A stretch of 64,000 nt of DNA from Sinorhizobium sp. RAC02 (lineage in GTDB: Bacteria > Pseudomonadota > Alphaproteobacteria > Rhizobiales > Rhizobiaceae): contig NZ_CP016450.1 in the NCBI RefSeq assembly GCF_001713395.1, positions 2,294,001 through 2,358,000 on the forward strand, written 5' to 3'. The notes under the pieces were generated by a model, which saw nothing but the letters and a program-made list of their open reading frames with translations, was not told where the DNA came from and searched no databases. The position numbers were made by a program, and so were the translations under genes. Below, in pieces: positions 37,422 to 48,025 of this stretch (within the stretch, counting starts at the first letter, position 1; every line of letters begins with the position of its first letter).

Positions 37422-40400
37422 TCACCTTCCGTTGCCGGAGGAGATCTCCTTCAGCAGCAGCTCCGCCTGAGCCAGCACTGTCTGAACGGCCTCCTGCTCG
37501 AGATCAGGCGGATAGCCGAACCGCTTCAGAACCCGCTTCACCAGAATCCGCATTTTCGCTCGGGCACTTGCCTTGTGCTGCCAGTCGACCGTGACCGAGC
37601 CGCGCATCTGCTCCACCAATTCGTGGGCAATGACACGAAGTTGCTCGCTGCCCATTGCCTCGACCGCGCTATCATTGCCCGCCAAGGCATCGTAGAAGGC
37701 GATCTCCTCCGGGGTAAGCCCCATCTCTTCGCCACGGGCCGAGGCAGCCTGCATCTCCTTTGCCAAGGCAATCAGTTCCTGGATCATCTCGACGGTGGAA
37801 ATGGCATTGGCATGGTAACGCGCTACGGCTTCCTCTAGCCGACGTGAAAAGGTTTTGGCCTCGACCACGTTGGATTTCGAGCGGCTCTTGATTTCGCCGT
37901 TCAGCAGCTTTTTCAGCGCCTCCAGGGCAAGGTTCTTTTTCTCCATCTTCTGGATGTCGGCGAGGAACTGGTCGGACAGGACGGAGATATCGGGACTGTC
38001 GAGACCCGCAGCTTTCAGGATGTCGACGATCTCGGCATTGGCCACAGCCTGATTGAGAAGTTGTTCAACGGCCAGCGATTTCGCCCTGTCCGAGATCTTG
38101 CCGGTAGCCGTCGTCTTGACGAGCGCGGCTCTAACAGCCTGGAAGAAACCCACCTCATCCCTGATCTCGGCGGCGTCATCACTAGCAGAGGCAAGCGCAT
38201 AGGCCTTGCTGAGTTCCAGAACGGCATCCTGATATCGCCGGTGGGCCTGTTTCTTGGCCTCCTGACTGTCGACTTTCGCGGCCTCCGCCTGCTGCCACTT
38301 CAGGATCCAGTCGATTCCGTCGGCGAGTGCTCTCAGCCGCTCGAACGGTTTACCCGATATGCCGAGACTGTAGTCGTGACCGGCGAACATGCCGCGGACG
38401 ATTTCGTATTTTTCCAGGAGGAGCGCGACGGCCTGTTCCTCATCGATCCCCGTCTTGTCGCGGTCGGACTGGGAATACTGGGCAAGCGCCTTTTTCAGGT
38501 TGGTGGCGATGCCGATGTAATCCACGACCAGTCCGCCTGGCTTTTCCTTAAACACACGATTGACGCGGGCGATCGCCTGCATCAGCCCATGGCCCCGCAT
38601 CGGCTTGTCGACATACATTGTATGCATGCAGGGCGCATCGAACCCCGTCAGCCACATGTCACGCACGATGACGAGCTTCAGCGGGTCCTCGACCTTCCTT
38701 GCCCGCTTGGCGAGATCGTCGCGCCGCCGTTTGTTGCCGATATGCGGCTGCCAGTCGAGCGGATCGGAGGCCGAACCAGTCATGACGATCTTGATTGCGC
38801 CCTTGTCATCGTCATCGGAATGCCATTCGGGACGAAGGGCGACGATCTCCTCGTAGAGATCAACGCAGATGCGGCGGCTCATGCACACCGCCATGGCCTT
38901 GCCGGGCAGGCCCTCAATTCGCTTTTCCAGATGGGCAACAAGATCGCCTGCAATCTGCTTGAGGCGCTTTTCCGCGCCCACCAGCCGTTCAACCGTGGTC
39001 CACTGGGCTTTTTGCTTTTCCTGCTCGGTCAGCGTCTCATCTTCAAGCATCGCTTCGATAGCGGCGTCGATCTTCGGCTTTTCGTCCTCATTTAGCTCTA
39101 TCCGGGCAAGACGGCTCTCATAATAGATCGGCACCGTCGCGCCGTCTTCCACTGCCCGGCTGATGTCATAGATGTCGATGTATTCGCCGAAGATGGCCGG
39201 CGTGTTCACATCGGTCGCCTCGATCGGCGTACCCGTGAAACCCATGAAGGAAGCATTCGGCAGCGCCTGACGGATATAGTGGGCATAGCCATAGCGGCGC
39301 TCGCCGGTCTCCTGGTTCAGCTTGGAGTCAAATCCGTATTGGCTGCGGTGCGCTTCATCCGCCATCACAATGACGTTTCGGCGCTCGGTCAGAACCGGAA
39401 ACACCTCCTCGCCCTTTTCGGGTGTGAACTTCTGCACCGTGGTGAAGATGACGCCGCCGGAAGCGCGGTTAAGCAGCTTGCGCAGATCGTCGCGACTGTC
39501 GGCCTGTTCCGGTGTCTGGCGGATGAGGTCCTTACACAGGCTGAAAGTACCGAAGAGCTGGTCGTCCAAATCGTTGCGGTCGGTGAGCACAATCAGCGTG
39601 GGGTTTTCAAGCGCGCGGGATCGCACGATTAGCCCGCCGAGAAAGGCCATCAGCAGGCTTTTGCCAGACCCTTGTGTATGCCAGATGACGCCGATCTTCC
39701 GGTCGCCATCCGGCTTCACCGCTTCGATAGCGCTGGTGATGGCTTTGCGGGCACCGTGGAACTGATGGTAACCGGCAATGATCTTGAACGGACCTTCGCC
39801 GCGATCGCCGAACACCGTGAAGTCCCTGATCAGAGCAAGAAAGCGCTCCTTATCGAATACGCCGCGCAGCAGAGTATCCATCTCATAGGGACCGTGGGGC
39901 ATGAAGTCGCCATCCGCCCCGGTGACCGAACGCCAGGGCATGAAGCGCTCTTCATCTGCCGTCAGCGAGCCGATCCTTGCGAGCATTCCGTCAGAGGCGA
40001 CCATGACGGCATTGGCGCGAAACAGCGACGGGATCTGCTCCTTGTAGGTCTGGAGCTGTCTGTATGCCTGATCGACAGTCGCGGTCTTGCTTGCGGCATT
40101 CTTCAACTCGATGATGCCGAGCGGCAACCCGTTGACGAAAACGATTACGTCAGGCCGACGCGTATGCTTGCCCTCGGCGACGGTGAACTGGTTGGTGACG
40201 AGAAATTCGTTCTTCTCCGGATGCTCGAAATCGATCAGCCAAACCTTGTCGCCCTTCACCTCCCCATCGCCGATGCCGAATTCGACATCGACGCCTTCGG
40301 TGATCAGCCGATGAATGCGGCGGTTCTCTTCCACCAGCGACGGCGTTTCCGTGATGGAAATCTGGCGGATAGCCTGTTCACGCGCATCTGCAGGGACGTT

Positions 40401-40616
40401 CGGGTTAAGACGTTCAACGCCCGCCGCGAGAATGCCAGACAAAAGGACGTCGCCATATGCTAGGCGAGCTGGGTTGCTGCCGTCCGGCGAAATGACTGCG
40501 TTCGATTCATAGGAGTAGCCGAGATCTTGAAAGGTGGAGATCACGACTTCTTCAACTAGCCCCTCGGAGAAGCCGGAATACCGCACATCATGCTGCTGGT
40601 AGTCCAAGTCCGCCAT
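37422..40616 (-). CDS. hsdR: Type I restriction enzyme, R subunit (HsdR)
   Basis: This is a translocase-nuclease of about 1064 residues. An N-terminal PD-(D/E)XK site is seen in [20 protein letters not shown] (about residues 140-160). Superfamily 2 helicase motifs follow: Walker [16 protein letters not shown] box [14 protein letters not shown] and [10 protein letters not shown]. It pumps DNA past the bound complex and cuts at a distance when unmethylated sites are met. The true start is the ATG at 40616, one base after the stop of the FRG gene; the frame to 40694 overlaps that gene. It is the last gene of hsdM-hsdS-FRG-hsdR. Confidence 0.93.
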   Translation of the reverse strand: MADLDYQQHDVRYSGFSEGLVEEVVISTFQDLGYSYESNAVISPDGSNPARLAYGDVLLSGILAAGVERLNPNVPADAREQAIRQISITETPSLVEENRRIHRLITEGVDVEFGIGDGEVKGDKVWLIDFEHPEKNEFLVTNQFTVAEGKHTRRPDVIVFVNGLPLGIIELKNAASKTATVDQAYRQLQTYKEQIPSLFRANAVMVASDGMLARIGSLTADEERFMPWRSVTGADGDFMPHGPYEMDTLLRGVFDKERFLALIRDFTVFGDRGEGPFKIIAGYHQFHGARKAITSAIEAVKPDGDRKIGVIWHTQGSGKSLLMAFLGGLIVRSRALENPTLIVLTDRNDLDDQLFGTFSLCKDLIRQTPEQADSRDDLRKLLNRASGGVIFTTVQKFTPEKGEEVFPVLTERRNVIVMADEAHRSQYGFDSKLNQETGERRYGYAHYIRQALPNASFMGFTGTPIEATDVNTPAIFGEYIDIYDISRAVEDGATVPIYYESRLARIELNEDEKPKIDAAIEAMLEDETLTEQEKQKAQWTTVERLVGAEKRLKQIAGDLVAHLEKRIEGLPGKAMAVCMSRRICVDLYEEIVALRPEWHSDDDDKGAIKIVMTGSASDPLDWQPHIGNKRRRDDLAKRARKVEDPLKLVIVRDMWLTGFDAPCMHTMYVDKPMRGHGLMQAIARVNRVFKEKPGGLVVDYIGIATNLKKALAQYSQSDRDKTGIDEEQAVALLLEKYEIVRGMFAGHDYSLGISGKPFERLRALADGIDWILKWQQAEAAKVDSQEAKKQAHRRYQDAVLELSKAYALASASDDAAEIRDEVGFFQAVRAALVKTTATGKISDRAKSLAVEQLLNQAVANAEIVDILKAAGLDSPDISVLSDQFLADIQKMEKKNLALEALKKLLNGEIKSRSKSNVVEAKTFSRRLEEAVARYHANAISTVEMIQELIALAKEMQAASARGEEMGLTPEEIAFYDALAGNDSAVEAMGSEQLRVIAHELVEQMRGSVTVDWQHKASARAKMRILVKRVLKRFGYPPDLEQEAVQTVLAQAELLLKEISSGNGR

Positions 40617-40617
40617 A

Positions 40618-42225
40618 TCAGCTCCCCTCGCCATTTTGCGGCGAAGGCCGCGCGGCCGCGAAAAAATCGTATCCCGGCTTTCCCTTGCCGTCAAAATTCA
40701 GATTGTTAGTCTTGCGATATTCGGCCTCGAATATGTCAACGAGCTCATTTGCAAGGCGATTGGCCGAACTGCCGGCTCCGAGAAGGCCTAGCTGGCGTGA
40801 CAAGCCCTTCTTCACGTTTGCTTTAGTTGTTTCCTTCAGTACCCAGTCGACGCTTTCCAGCTTCGCATAGTTTTGAATGATCTTCTTTGCCCATTCTTCG
40901 ACGTCAATATCTGCATCTATCAATGCGGCCTGGTCAGAGATCGCACGTGCGACCTGCTCTCCCAAACTGGTGCCAGCAGCCGCTTGCGACGTCCGCTCTG
41001 CCTCTTGCGAGGAACTCTCGGCCCGCTCCGCGCTTCGTGTAGCCTTAACTTCAGCTTCCGCAATACGTCTTTCCTCAATGGCCGCTCTTTGCTCGTCCTT
41101 GTCCTCCTGGATTTTTCGAAGGAGCCAGTCGTTGCAATATTGAGCCGCACCGAAGGGGTCAGGGAAAAGGCTGCCGTGGTGAATGTTCATTTTCCGCAGC
41201 ATTGCCAGGCACTCCGTGCGCCGGACATTGGGGATGTGAATCTTGCAGATAAACGGAGCCATTTTCCTGGCAATTTCATTGGCCGGAAATTCGAACCCAT
41301 CGTCGGGCGTCGGAAGATCCTCGAAGCCGTCGAAATCAATCGCCGTGTTTTCTTGGAGCGAGTTGATGATGTAGGATTCAAAATTCTCGCTGCCCGACGG
41401 GGTCAACGTGAAGAGCCCTGCCTGATTGACCAGTCTTGAGTTGTCGTTCGACCTTGGCTCAATGAACAACTCCGGGAGGGCTCCCTTGAGACGTGTCATA
41501 TCGAGGCAGAAAATCGATCTGCTATCGTTCTGAACGTTTTCGGGATCTGCTTCGGCAAATGTGAAGTAAAGAGAAACAAAGGGCGATTTCGACCAGTCGA
41601 GCAGAGGTGTTGCAAGGCCGACATGTTGGCCGTAAGCCCACACATCCTCATCGTTCATCGATGTAAGATCCGGCCCCCGGCCACGCATCGCAAGACGGAA
41701 ATAGGTCAGCAGTTCATCCCGTTCTTCGTCGGGTATACGTCCGTCCGAGAATTGTCGCGTCAGCGTGGACGCCAATGGCCAGTCATAACCGCGCTGGCCA
41801 CGATAGATGACTTCGTGCCTTGCCCTGTTCTGGCCGGGGTCTCGCATGACCTCTACAAAATGGTCCCAGCCCAGAACGCGACACGTCGGCAGCAGGCCGT
41901 CGATGGTGTTGTTTGGCGCCGCGAAATCAGGCCAGACGGGAAGTGAGAGATGATATGGACGGTTCCTAACTGCAACAGTTCGCCAATCCTCCAGAAATGG
42001 CAGAAGTCGCGCTTTGGTTGGAGCAGGATTTTTCTTTCTTCGCTTCAACTCTTTCGCCACGAACACGGAAAGATCGTCAAGTTTCGCATCTCCATCCAAC
42101 AGATACTTGGGGTGATCTCCCAGCGCCGCCACGATGGTTTCCAGATCACCCCCGGCGATTTGCACGAGCCCCTCTGGAGCGCACTTGATAAGATATTCTG
42201 CTATGCCGTGGCGTAGATCACTCAT
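40618..42225 (-). CDS. FRG-domain protein embedded in the type I restriction operon
   Basis: This 535-residue protein has an FRG domain at about residues 120-220 ([19 protein letters not shown], then [20 protein letters not shown] and [10 protein letters not shown]). The C-terminal third is a charged coiled coil ([20 protein letters not shown]). The FRG family is of unknown biochemistry and is often found in defence loci. It overlaps hsdS by 4 bases and is followed by hsdR after one base, so it is translated as an integral part of the system and may be an anti-phage effector or a guard of the enzyme. Confidence 0.8.
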   Translation of the reverse strand: MSDLRHGIAEYLIKCAPEGLVQIAGGDLETIVAALGDHPKYLLDGDAKLDDLSVFVAKELKRRKKNPAPTKARLLPFLEDWRTVAVRNRPYHLSLPVWPDFAAPNNTIDGLLPTCRVLGWDHFVEVMRDPGQNRARHEVIYRGQRGYDWPLASTLTRQFSDGRIPDEERDELLTYFRLAMRGRGPDLTSMNDEDVWAYGQHVGLATPLLDWSKSPFVSLYFTFAEADPENVQNDSRSIFCLDMTRLKGALPELFIEPRSNDNSRLVNQAGLFTLTPSGSENFESYIINSLQENTAIDFDGFEDLPTPDDGFEFPANEIARKMAPFICKIHIPNVRRTECLAMLRKMNIHHGSLFPDPFGAAQYCNDWLLRKIQEDKDEQRAAIEERRIAEAEVKATRSAERAESSSQEAERTSQAAAGTSLGEQVARAISDQAALIDADIDVEEWAKKIIQNYAKLESVDWVLKETTKANVKKGLSRQLGLLGAGSSANRLANELVDIFEAEYRKTNNLNFDGKGKPGYDFFAAARPSPQNGEGS

Positions 42226-43583
42226 GCAGCCGCCTCAATGGCCTCGTCCAGACGAATTTCACCAGACATGAGTTTTGGGAGGATGAGGTCTCGGGTGCTT
42301 GTGAGGGTGCGGCTTTCCAAATCGTTGTGAATTGTTCGATCAACTATGGGCTGAATGATCTCTCCCATTTTTTCAATCGTCGCCGGGTGAGGGCAAATTA
42401 TTTGAGCGGCGCTCAAATGCGAACGTTGTATGTGGCCCATGGTCGTGGCCTTCGATGCGGCAATTCTCTGAAATTCGGGCATATGGTAGTAGATCCAATG
42501 CGCGAAAAACCAGTTCGGATACACCGCAGATGACACCTTAAAGAGATGCTGATTCAACGCTCCCACGCCATCCGTCCAAAATTTCGCGAGCAAACTTCCG
42601 GACCATGAGAAAAGAAAATCACGATCGTGAATGATATATTTCTGTGGAACGGACGGGGACGCTCGACCAGATTTGGGCGTGATGCCAGAACGTAGCTCGG
42701 CGATCTTAATCACAGGCAAGCTGTCTTCACCGTCTGCGGCTGGATACTTTTGCAAAGCTATCCCATTCAGAAAGTCAGCGATCTCATCCAGTCCCTTTGT
42801 ATGCCAACCTTCTGGCACTCCATCATCACCAAGAACAGCGGGTAATAGATCGGCCAGGGCTTGTGCCCGTTCGGCATCCTGCACAAGGCCGCCCATGATG
42901 GCGACCGGATCGGTTGCACCCTCCAGCTTGCGGCGGGTGGGGCCGAAATCCACGAACCAGTCGCGGAAGATCGCTTGCGCCATCGTCTCCAGCGTCTCGT
43001 TCATCCGCCGGTTCAGTTCGATCTTGTCGTCGAGTGAGCTAAGAATAGAGCCTATTGCTTCCTGTTCAGCCAATGGTGGTAAAGGCATCTCAAAACTCTC
43101 AATATGCCCCTTCGTGATGGCTCTTCGGGACCCACCAGCGTTGAAGCCCTCAATGTATGATTTTACCTCAGGGCTGGCTAAAAACGACATCAGGTATTGC
43201 GCATCAGCGAGTGTAGGCACGGGACGCACAATGGCGACATGTTGGTTCACACAGGCTGGCAAAACGCGATTCGGCACGATCGTCGATCTAGCGAAAGTCA
43301 CGCCGTCGCCGGTAATGTTCAAAAGAATATCACCATCCTTCACCTCAGCGTTGCGAAGTGAGTGGGCCTGATCGTCTGTAATGAACGAGACACTGCTTGT
43401 GTCGAAATATCGATCGTGGACGCTTTGGCTACGGATGAGTGCATAGTTTTGCCGTTTCTGTAGATAGGCCTTCTCGCCTCCTCGTGGTGTCGCTCCCGAT
43501 CCGATCTTCGATGTCAGGTCGCGAAGTCTCGCTACAGTCCAGTGGCGAGGTATTGGCCCAAAAGGCGATTTATACTGCATCAT
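42222..43583 (-). CDS. hsdS: Type I restriction enzyme, specificity subunit (HsdS)
   Basis: This protein of about 453 residues starts [20 protein letters not shown] inside the end of hsdM. It has two target-recognition domains, one at residues 10-160 and one at about 245-400, each followed by a conserved helical spacer ([40 protein letters not shown]). The two half-domains read a bipartite DNA sequence for both methylation and cleavage. The ATG at 43583 overlaps hsdM by 14 bases. The target sequence cannot be predicted without a database of recognition domains. Confidence 0.92.
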   Translation of the reverse strand: MMQYKSPFGPIPRHWTVARLRDLTSKIGSGATPRGGEKAYLQKRQNYALIRSQSVHDRYFDTSSVSFITDDQAHSLRNAEVKDGDILLNITGDGVTFARSTIVPNRVLPACVNQHVAIVRPVPTLADAQYLMSFLASPEVKSYIEGFNAGGSRRAITKGHIESFEMPLPPLAEQEAIGSILSSLDDKIELNRRMNETLETMAQAIFRDWFVDFGPTRRKLEGATDPVAIMGGLVQDAERAQALADLLPAVLGDDGVPEGWHTKGLDEIADFLNGIALQKYPAADGEDSLPVIKIAELRSGITPKSGRASPSVPQKYIIHDRDFLFSWSGSLLAKFWTDGVGALNQHLFKVSSAVYPNWFFAHWIYYHMPEFQRIAASKATTMGHIQRSHLSAAQIICPHPATIEKMGEIIQPIVDRTIHNDLESRTLTSTRDLILPKLMSGEIRLDEAIEAAA

Positions 43584-45129
43584 CGACCGCCCGTAGATTG
43601 GCTGCGATCTTTGACTCCAGCCTCCGCCCTTCCTCAAACTGTGCGAGCAACGTCGCCCTCAATCCTTCGAACTTCTCCGCAAACGAAACCCCATCATCTT
43701 CAGCATCCGCCGCGCCCACATAACGCCCCGGCGTCAGCACATGGCCGTGCCTCCGTACCTCTTCCAGGCTGGCGGATTTGCAGAAAGCCGGTTCGTCCGC
43801 GTAGTCCGCCCAGCCGTTCTTTGCCCGCGTTTCCGGCTTCGAGCGCCAACGGTGATAGGCGCCGGTGATCTTGTCGATATCCTCTGCCGTGAACTCGCGG
43901 CGCACCCGGTCCACCATGAAGCCGAGCTTGCGGGCATCGATGAAGAGGATTTCCCCCCGGCGGTCGCGGTGGCCATTAGCGCTCTTGTCGCGAGCCAGAA
44001 TCCACAGGCAGGCGGGGATCTGGGTGGAATAGAAGAGCTGGCCCGGCAGGGCCACCATGCAATCTACCTGATCCGCCTCGATCATTGCATTGCGGATGTC
44101 GCCTTCGCCGGATTGATTAGAGGACATGGAGCCATTGGCCAGCACCACGCCCGCCGTGCCGCGCGGGGCAAGATGGTGGATGATGTGCTGCAGCCAGCCG
44201 AAATTGGCGTTGCCATTCGGCGGCTTGCCAAACTTCCAGCGGGCGTCTTCCGCCAGCCGCTCACCGCCCCAGTCGGAAATGTTGAAGGGCGGGTTGGCCA
44301 GGATGAAATCGGCCTTCAGGTCCGGCAGTTCGTCGCGGTGGAAACTGCCTTCGTTGTTCCAGCGGATATCGGCATCGATGCCCTGCACGGCGAGGTTCAT
44401 CTTGGCCAGACGCCAGGTGGTGTGGTTGATCTCCTGGCCATAGACGGCGATGTCATTGCGCCGGCCGCCATGCTCCTCGATAAATTTTTCCGACTGTACG
44501 AACATGCCGCCTGAGCCGCAGCAGGGGTCGTATACGCGGCCTTTATAAGGCTCCAGCATCTCGACTAAGGTTCGCACCACGGAACGCGGCGTGAAGAACT
44601 CGCCACCACGCTTGCCTTCCGAGCCAGCGAAACCGGACAGGAAATATTCGTAGACCCGACCCAGCAGATCCTTGGCCGTATCCTTACTGTCATGCAGGCC
44701 GATGTTGGAGAACAAGTCGATCAACTCGCCAAGCATGGTCTTGTTCAGTGTCGGGCGGGCATAGTTCTTTGGCAGAACGCCCTTCAGCCCCTCGTTCGAC
44801 GGGAAGCGCTCGATCGCTTCCATCGCCTCGTCGATCAGCTTGCCTATCTCAGGCCGCTTGGCATTCGCCTGCAGAAAAGGCCAGCGCGCCTCTGTTGGCA
44901 CCCAGAAGACGTTTTCCGCGAGATACTCTTCCGGATCTTCCGCATCGGCGTATTCGTCCGCCGTCAGCTTGGCGTGTAGTCCTTCGAAGGCATCCGAGAT
45001 GTATTTCAGGAAGATGAGCCCGAGCGCGACATGCTTATATTCCGAAGGCTCCAGATTGCCCCTGAGCTTATCGGCAGCCTTGAACAGCTCGGCCGTGAAG
45101 CCGAGGTCGCCATTATTCTCTTTCGCCAC
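43570..45129 (-). CDS. hsdM: Type I restriction enzyme, methyltransferase subunit (HsdM)
   Basis: This 519-residue N6-adenine methyltransferase starts at a GTG (45129) behind GGGAG. The SAM motif [15 protein letters not shown] (about residue 198) and the catalytic [17 protein letters not shown] (NPPF, about residue 281) are intact. An N-terminal helical HsdM domain (residues 1-130, [20 protein letters not shown]) is present. It methylates the site read by HsdS to protect the host. It is the first gene of hsdM-hsdS-FRG-hsdR, all on the minus strand with overlaps. Confidence 0.94.
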   Translation of the reverse strand: MAKENNGDLGFTAELFKAADKLRGNLEPSEYKHVALGLIFLKYISDAFEGLHAKLTADEYADAEDPEEYLAENVFWVPTEARWPFLQANAKRPEIGKLIDEAMEAIERFPSNEGLKGVLPKNYARPTLNKTMLGELIDLFSNIGLHDSKDTAKDLLGRVYEYFLSGFAGSEGKRGGEFFTPRSVVRTLVEMLEPYKGRVYDPCCGSGGMFVQSEKFIEEHGGRRNDIAVYGQEINHTTWRLAKMNLAVQGIDADIRWNNEGSFHRDELPDLKADFILANPPFNISDWGGERLAEDARWKFGKPPNGNANFGWLQHIIHHLAPRGTAGVVLANGSMSSNQSGEGDIRNAMIEADQVDCMVALPGQLFYSTQIPACLWILARDKSANGHRDRRGEILFIDARKLGFMVDRVRREFTAEDIDKITGAYHRWRSKPETRAKNGWADYADEPAFCKSASLEEVRRHGHVLTPGRYVGAADAEDDGVSFAEKFEGLRATLLAQFEEGRRLESKIAANLRAVDDAV

Positions 45130-45249
45130 GCGGGCAGTCTCCCCAAATCATTTGAGGCGACAGTAGGATGAGCCGCTTTCACATGTAAAGGCTGATGCTC
45201 CATCCTGGATTGCAATAGGGCAAAGTTAGCCCGCTATCTCCAAATGGAG

Positions 45250-45266
45250 CCGGAAATTATTTCCGG
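45250..45266. repeat. Island palindrome CCGGAAAT-T-ATTTCCGG
   Basis: A 17-bp perfect dyad lies between the stop of the DUF4917 gene (45295) and the hsdM start, both on the minus strand. It may end the upstream transcript, and it is one of five copies in the island. Confidence 0.7.
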
Positions 45267-45294
45267 TACGCGATAGGCGGGCAGGTGGCGGCTG

Positions 45295-46368
45295 CTATGG
45301 ATAGGTCCACGGGTTCGCCGTAGCAGCGTCATAGAATGCGACTTCCAGCGGAAACCTATCGTTACGCATGGCGGCCAGCCTATTTGCTTTGGCAATGATC
45401 TGTTGGTTTCCGGGTGCGGCCGGATCTCCAAAAAGACTGACATACAGTTTCCCGAAACGCCCGGTTCCGAACCGGCGCAAAATATGATCATCGTTGTCAG
45501 CCAGCGAGTGGCCCAACACGAAGAAACAATGCCTTCCCTGTTGCGCGTTCGCAGTCAGTTGCTTGAAGCCCTGGTAAAGATAGGCATTGTGCCGGATCTT
45601 CGCTTTCTTCTGCGCGCTGGATCCCTCGGTCACGAACAACGGATACTTGTTGTCGTTGATCGCTCGGCGCGCCTGGTCAATCAGTCGATCGTTGGTCCTA
45701 ACCCATGTGTATTTTTGGAGCTCGGTGCCCGCGTCAAAGAGATGTAGCGCGCCGTGCAAAAAATGCACCTTCGCGTTATGTGCGCCGACTTCTCCTTGCC
45801 ACACGACATAGTCGGCAGACGGATCATCTTCGTCGTTTCCAAAACCGTCGTTGGTGGCGAGATCAACGACTTCTGAAAATGGGTTATCCTCATGCATCAA
45901 CGTCCAATACAAGAGGAGATCATAGTTCAGTGTAAAGATCTGCCCGTCGTTCTGTCGTCCCAGAAACATGCTTAGAAAACGACGACACGCCCAAAACTTG
46001 TCATTCGAAATATCCGAGGGAACATCTGGGTGATTTCCCGCGATAGCGGAAAGCAAAATTTCCTTCAGAGCATTGGCGTCGGCCTGCATCTTTGCGGCAG
46101 CATCAACGTGACCAGGCGTATAGATGCTTGTCAAAAGTGCGCCGGCTTCGAGATTTTTAATCGCAACTTCGAAGTCCTGAGTCTTGAGGACTTCGAAAAC
46201 CTTGACGAGCTCGGGATTTTTGGAAAAGTCAGCAGCGCTGAAAAGCGACCCATAGTGGAAGATGTCAGGGCAGCACGCGATGCTGAACCCGTTGCCAAGC
46301 AACAGATGTCGTTTTGAAAATTGGCGGGAGTCGGTAATTGCCTCTGCAAAGCTTAGAAGATCGACCAC
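45295..46368 (-). CDS. DUF4917 (SIR2-like) protein, putative NAD-directed effector
   Basis: This protein of about 357 residues is of the DUF4917 type. SIR2-like elements are visible: RHLLLGNGFSIAC (nucleotide-binding Gly loop, about residue 20-32), GQIFTLNYDLLLYW (about 147) and HFLHGALHLFD (about 205, catalytic-type His). FVLGHSLADNDDHILRRFG closes the fold. The family is believed to act in abortive infection by NAD depletion, but this is inferred from fold. I start at the GTG at 46368 behind GGGGAA; a TTG at 46386 is an alternative. It stands alone between hsdM and McrBC. Confidence 0.78.
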   Translation of the reverse strand: MVDLLSFAEAITDSRQFSKRHLLLGNGFSIACCPDIFHYGSLFSAADFSKNPELVKVFEVLKTQDFEVAIKNLEAGALLTSIYTPGHVDAAAKMQADANALKEILLSAIAGNHPDVPSDISNDKFWACRRFLSMFLGRQNDGQIFTLNYDLLLYWTLMHEDNPFSEVVDLATNDGFGNDEDDPSADYVVWQGEVGAHNAKVHFLHGALHLFDAGTELQKYTWVRTNDRLIDQARRAINDNKYPLFVTEGSSAQKKAKIRHNAYLYQGFKQLTANAQQGRHCFFVLGHSLADNDDHILRRFGTGRFGKLYVSLFGDPAAPGNQQIIAKANRLAAMRNDRFPLEVAFYDAATANPWTYP

Positions 46369-46553
46369 GTAGTTCCCCAACCTCAATTTCGCGCTTGCCG
46401 TTTTAAATCTTTACTTGTTTCATCAAATATCACAACTCTTAGAATAGGAGTTCTGGCAATAAAAATTTATCCGCTCCCGGCTCTCAGAGACAATAGTTTG
46501 CTGAACAACGGTTCGCGCTACCGTAACATCGGGTCTGGGGCCAAGACACAAAA

Positions 46554-46600
46554 GCCATGACAAACGGTGGCATCTACGGTTGCTCGCGATCGGATAGACA
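46554..46600. repeat. Degenerate third copy of the island right-end sequence
   Basis: The segment matches part of the duplicated right end: GGTGGCATCTACGGTTGC at 46566 differs from the intact copy by two transitions and continues CTCGCGAT in both. The flanking gap, 46387-46744, has no gene. The attachment core itself is not recognisable here, so it is an older, decayed border between the DUF4917 and McrBC modules. Confidence 0.5.
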
Positions 46601-46744
46601 GATCGAGCGCAGGCGTGCGAGCAGCCAGCAGAATTCGCTAATCGCCGGCTCAATAGAAGGTGCGGTCACCAGCCGATTGAAATGCAAATTCAGTTTGGCC
46701 TGAATATGATGAGGTCTTATGGATGCTTGGGGGAGTTTGACCGA

Positions 46745-48025
46745 TTATTGCAGAACAAGCGCTGCGAGACGCTGGGCGCACCCCGAGAGCATCGCAATAT
46801 CGATTGTCGCGATGCTGAGGCGCTTACTAATGCCGGTGATCCGATGGGCTGCAAGGAGACCTTCGTCAGCACCCAGCCGAGCGTTGTGAGGATACAAAAG
46901 CATAAGGGCGTCCGACTGGTATAGCTCACCATACGCCATCATTTGGTAGATATCGCCCTGCGAAACACCTTGCTTGGGGTCATCGAGCAGGGAAGCGATA
47001 CGTTTCCATTTCGTATCGATGACCTGTATCACCCCATTGCCCCGCTTTATAAGGATATCGGGCCGCGTCTGGAACAGTCCGTGCTGATCCTCCGTTTGGA
47101 GGCAGTAGAGGCGACCGCCCTGGCTGACCACTCGCAGTTCCGTCCCCACAAGGCCGCGCTTTAGCATCCGGGCTACATATTCTTCAAACAGCACGTTCAT
47201 TTCGAAAAGGAGCGAGAAGCCATCAGCACCCCCGCTGGAAGTCGTCTGGAAGCGATCACCCAGCAGCAATCGAGCCAGGTTAAGAAGCTCACGCCAGCGG
47301 CTGTTGGTCCGGTCGAGGACGACGTCGTCCCATCTCAAAGCTGACACAGGCAGATCCGAGATATCAGCATATGCGAACGAAAGCTCCCGGAGCCGCGTCA
47401 GATTATCGGATGTCCGCGCAATCCTACTGAGCCGCAGAACTGCTGCCTTCATGATCTGGTTAAGAGTAATGTCGGCGGTCAGTTCGTCGTAGCGGCAGGC
47501 GACCAGAGAAGGAGCGGCCGCCAAGGTAGTGAACTGCCTCTTGGCATCGAGGCGGCCACGTAATACGGGCAGATCGTCTTGGTGCTGCAAATAGCGCCTT
47601 GGCATCCCCTGACGGATGCTGTCTATCAGCTTGGTCGTGAAAAGCCGGATCAGGATCTCCAGAAGCGTTTCTTCTTGCCAGTGTAAGGCCGTAACCTGTC
47701 CGGCTTCGATTTTCAGGTCTAAAGCAACCGCGAGCATGTGCACCAACCGGCGCCGAACGGTTCCGATCGCCTCTCTACCTTCTTCGCCGGGTGTGTCGAT
47801 CTTAGGCAGGATTTCTAGGGCGCAACCGCCTGCAGCGACGACGCCAACGACACCACGGGCGCGCAGAGCCTTGCGTCCATGCTCGAGAACACCTGCTTTT
47901 CCGCGCCGCGCCAACGGAGAAGCGGAAGCGACCGCAGCTATTCGGTCGGCGACTTCCGCTGGTATTTCATCCGGAGCCGGACCATATTTGATGGAGCTCC
48001 ATTCCAGCACCGTGCGCCGGATCAT
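46745..48025 (-). CDS. mcrC: McrC-family restriction subunit
   Basis: This is a protein of about 426 residues. The family's N-terminal beta domain (GVVGVVAAGGCALEILPKID, about residue 60) is followed by a helical part and a C-terminal PD-(D/E)XK nuclease seen in FQTRPDILIKRGNGVIQVID and TKWKR (about residues 320-345; Asp, Asp and Lys). McrC gives the nuclease and stimulates GTP hydrolysis by McrB. The start at 48025 overlaps the mcrB stop by 3 bases (ATGA), so the two are coupled. Confidence 0.9.
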   Translation of the reverse strand: MIRRTVLEWSSIKYGPAPDEIPAEVADRIAAVASASPLARRGKAGVLEHGRKALRARGVVGVVAAGGCALEILPKIDTPGEEGREAIGTVRRRLVHMLAVALDLKIEAGQVTALHWQEETLLEILIRLFTTKLIDSIRQGMPRRYLQHQDDLPVLRGRLDAKRQFTTLAAAPSLVACRYDELTADITLNQIMKAAVLRLSRIARTSDNLTRLRELSFAYADISDLPVSALRWDDVVLDRTNSRWRELLNLARLLLGDRFQTTSSGGADGFSLLFEMNVLFEEYVARMLKRGLVGTELRVVSQGGRLYCLQTEDQHGLFQTRPDILIKRGNGVIQVIDTKWKRIASLLDDPKQGVSQGDIYQMMAYGELYQSDALMLLYPHNARLGADEGLLAAHRITGISKRLSIATIDIAMLSGCAQRLAALVLQ

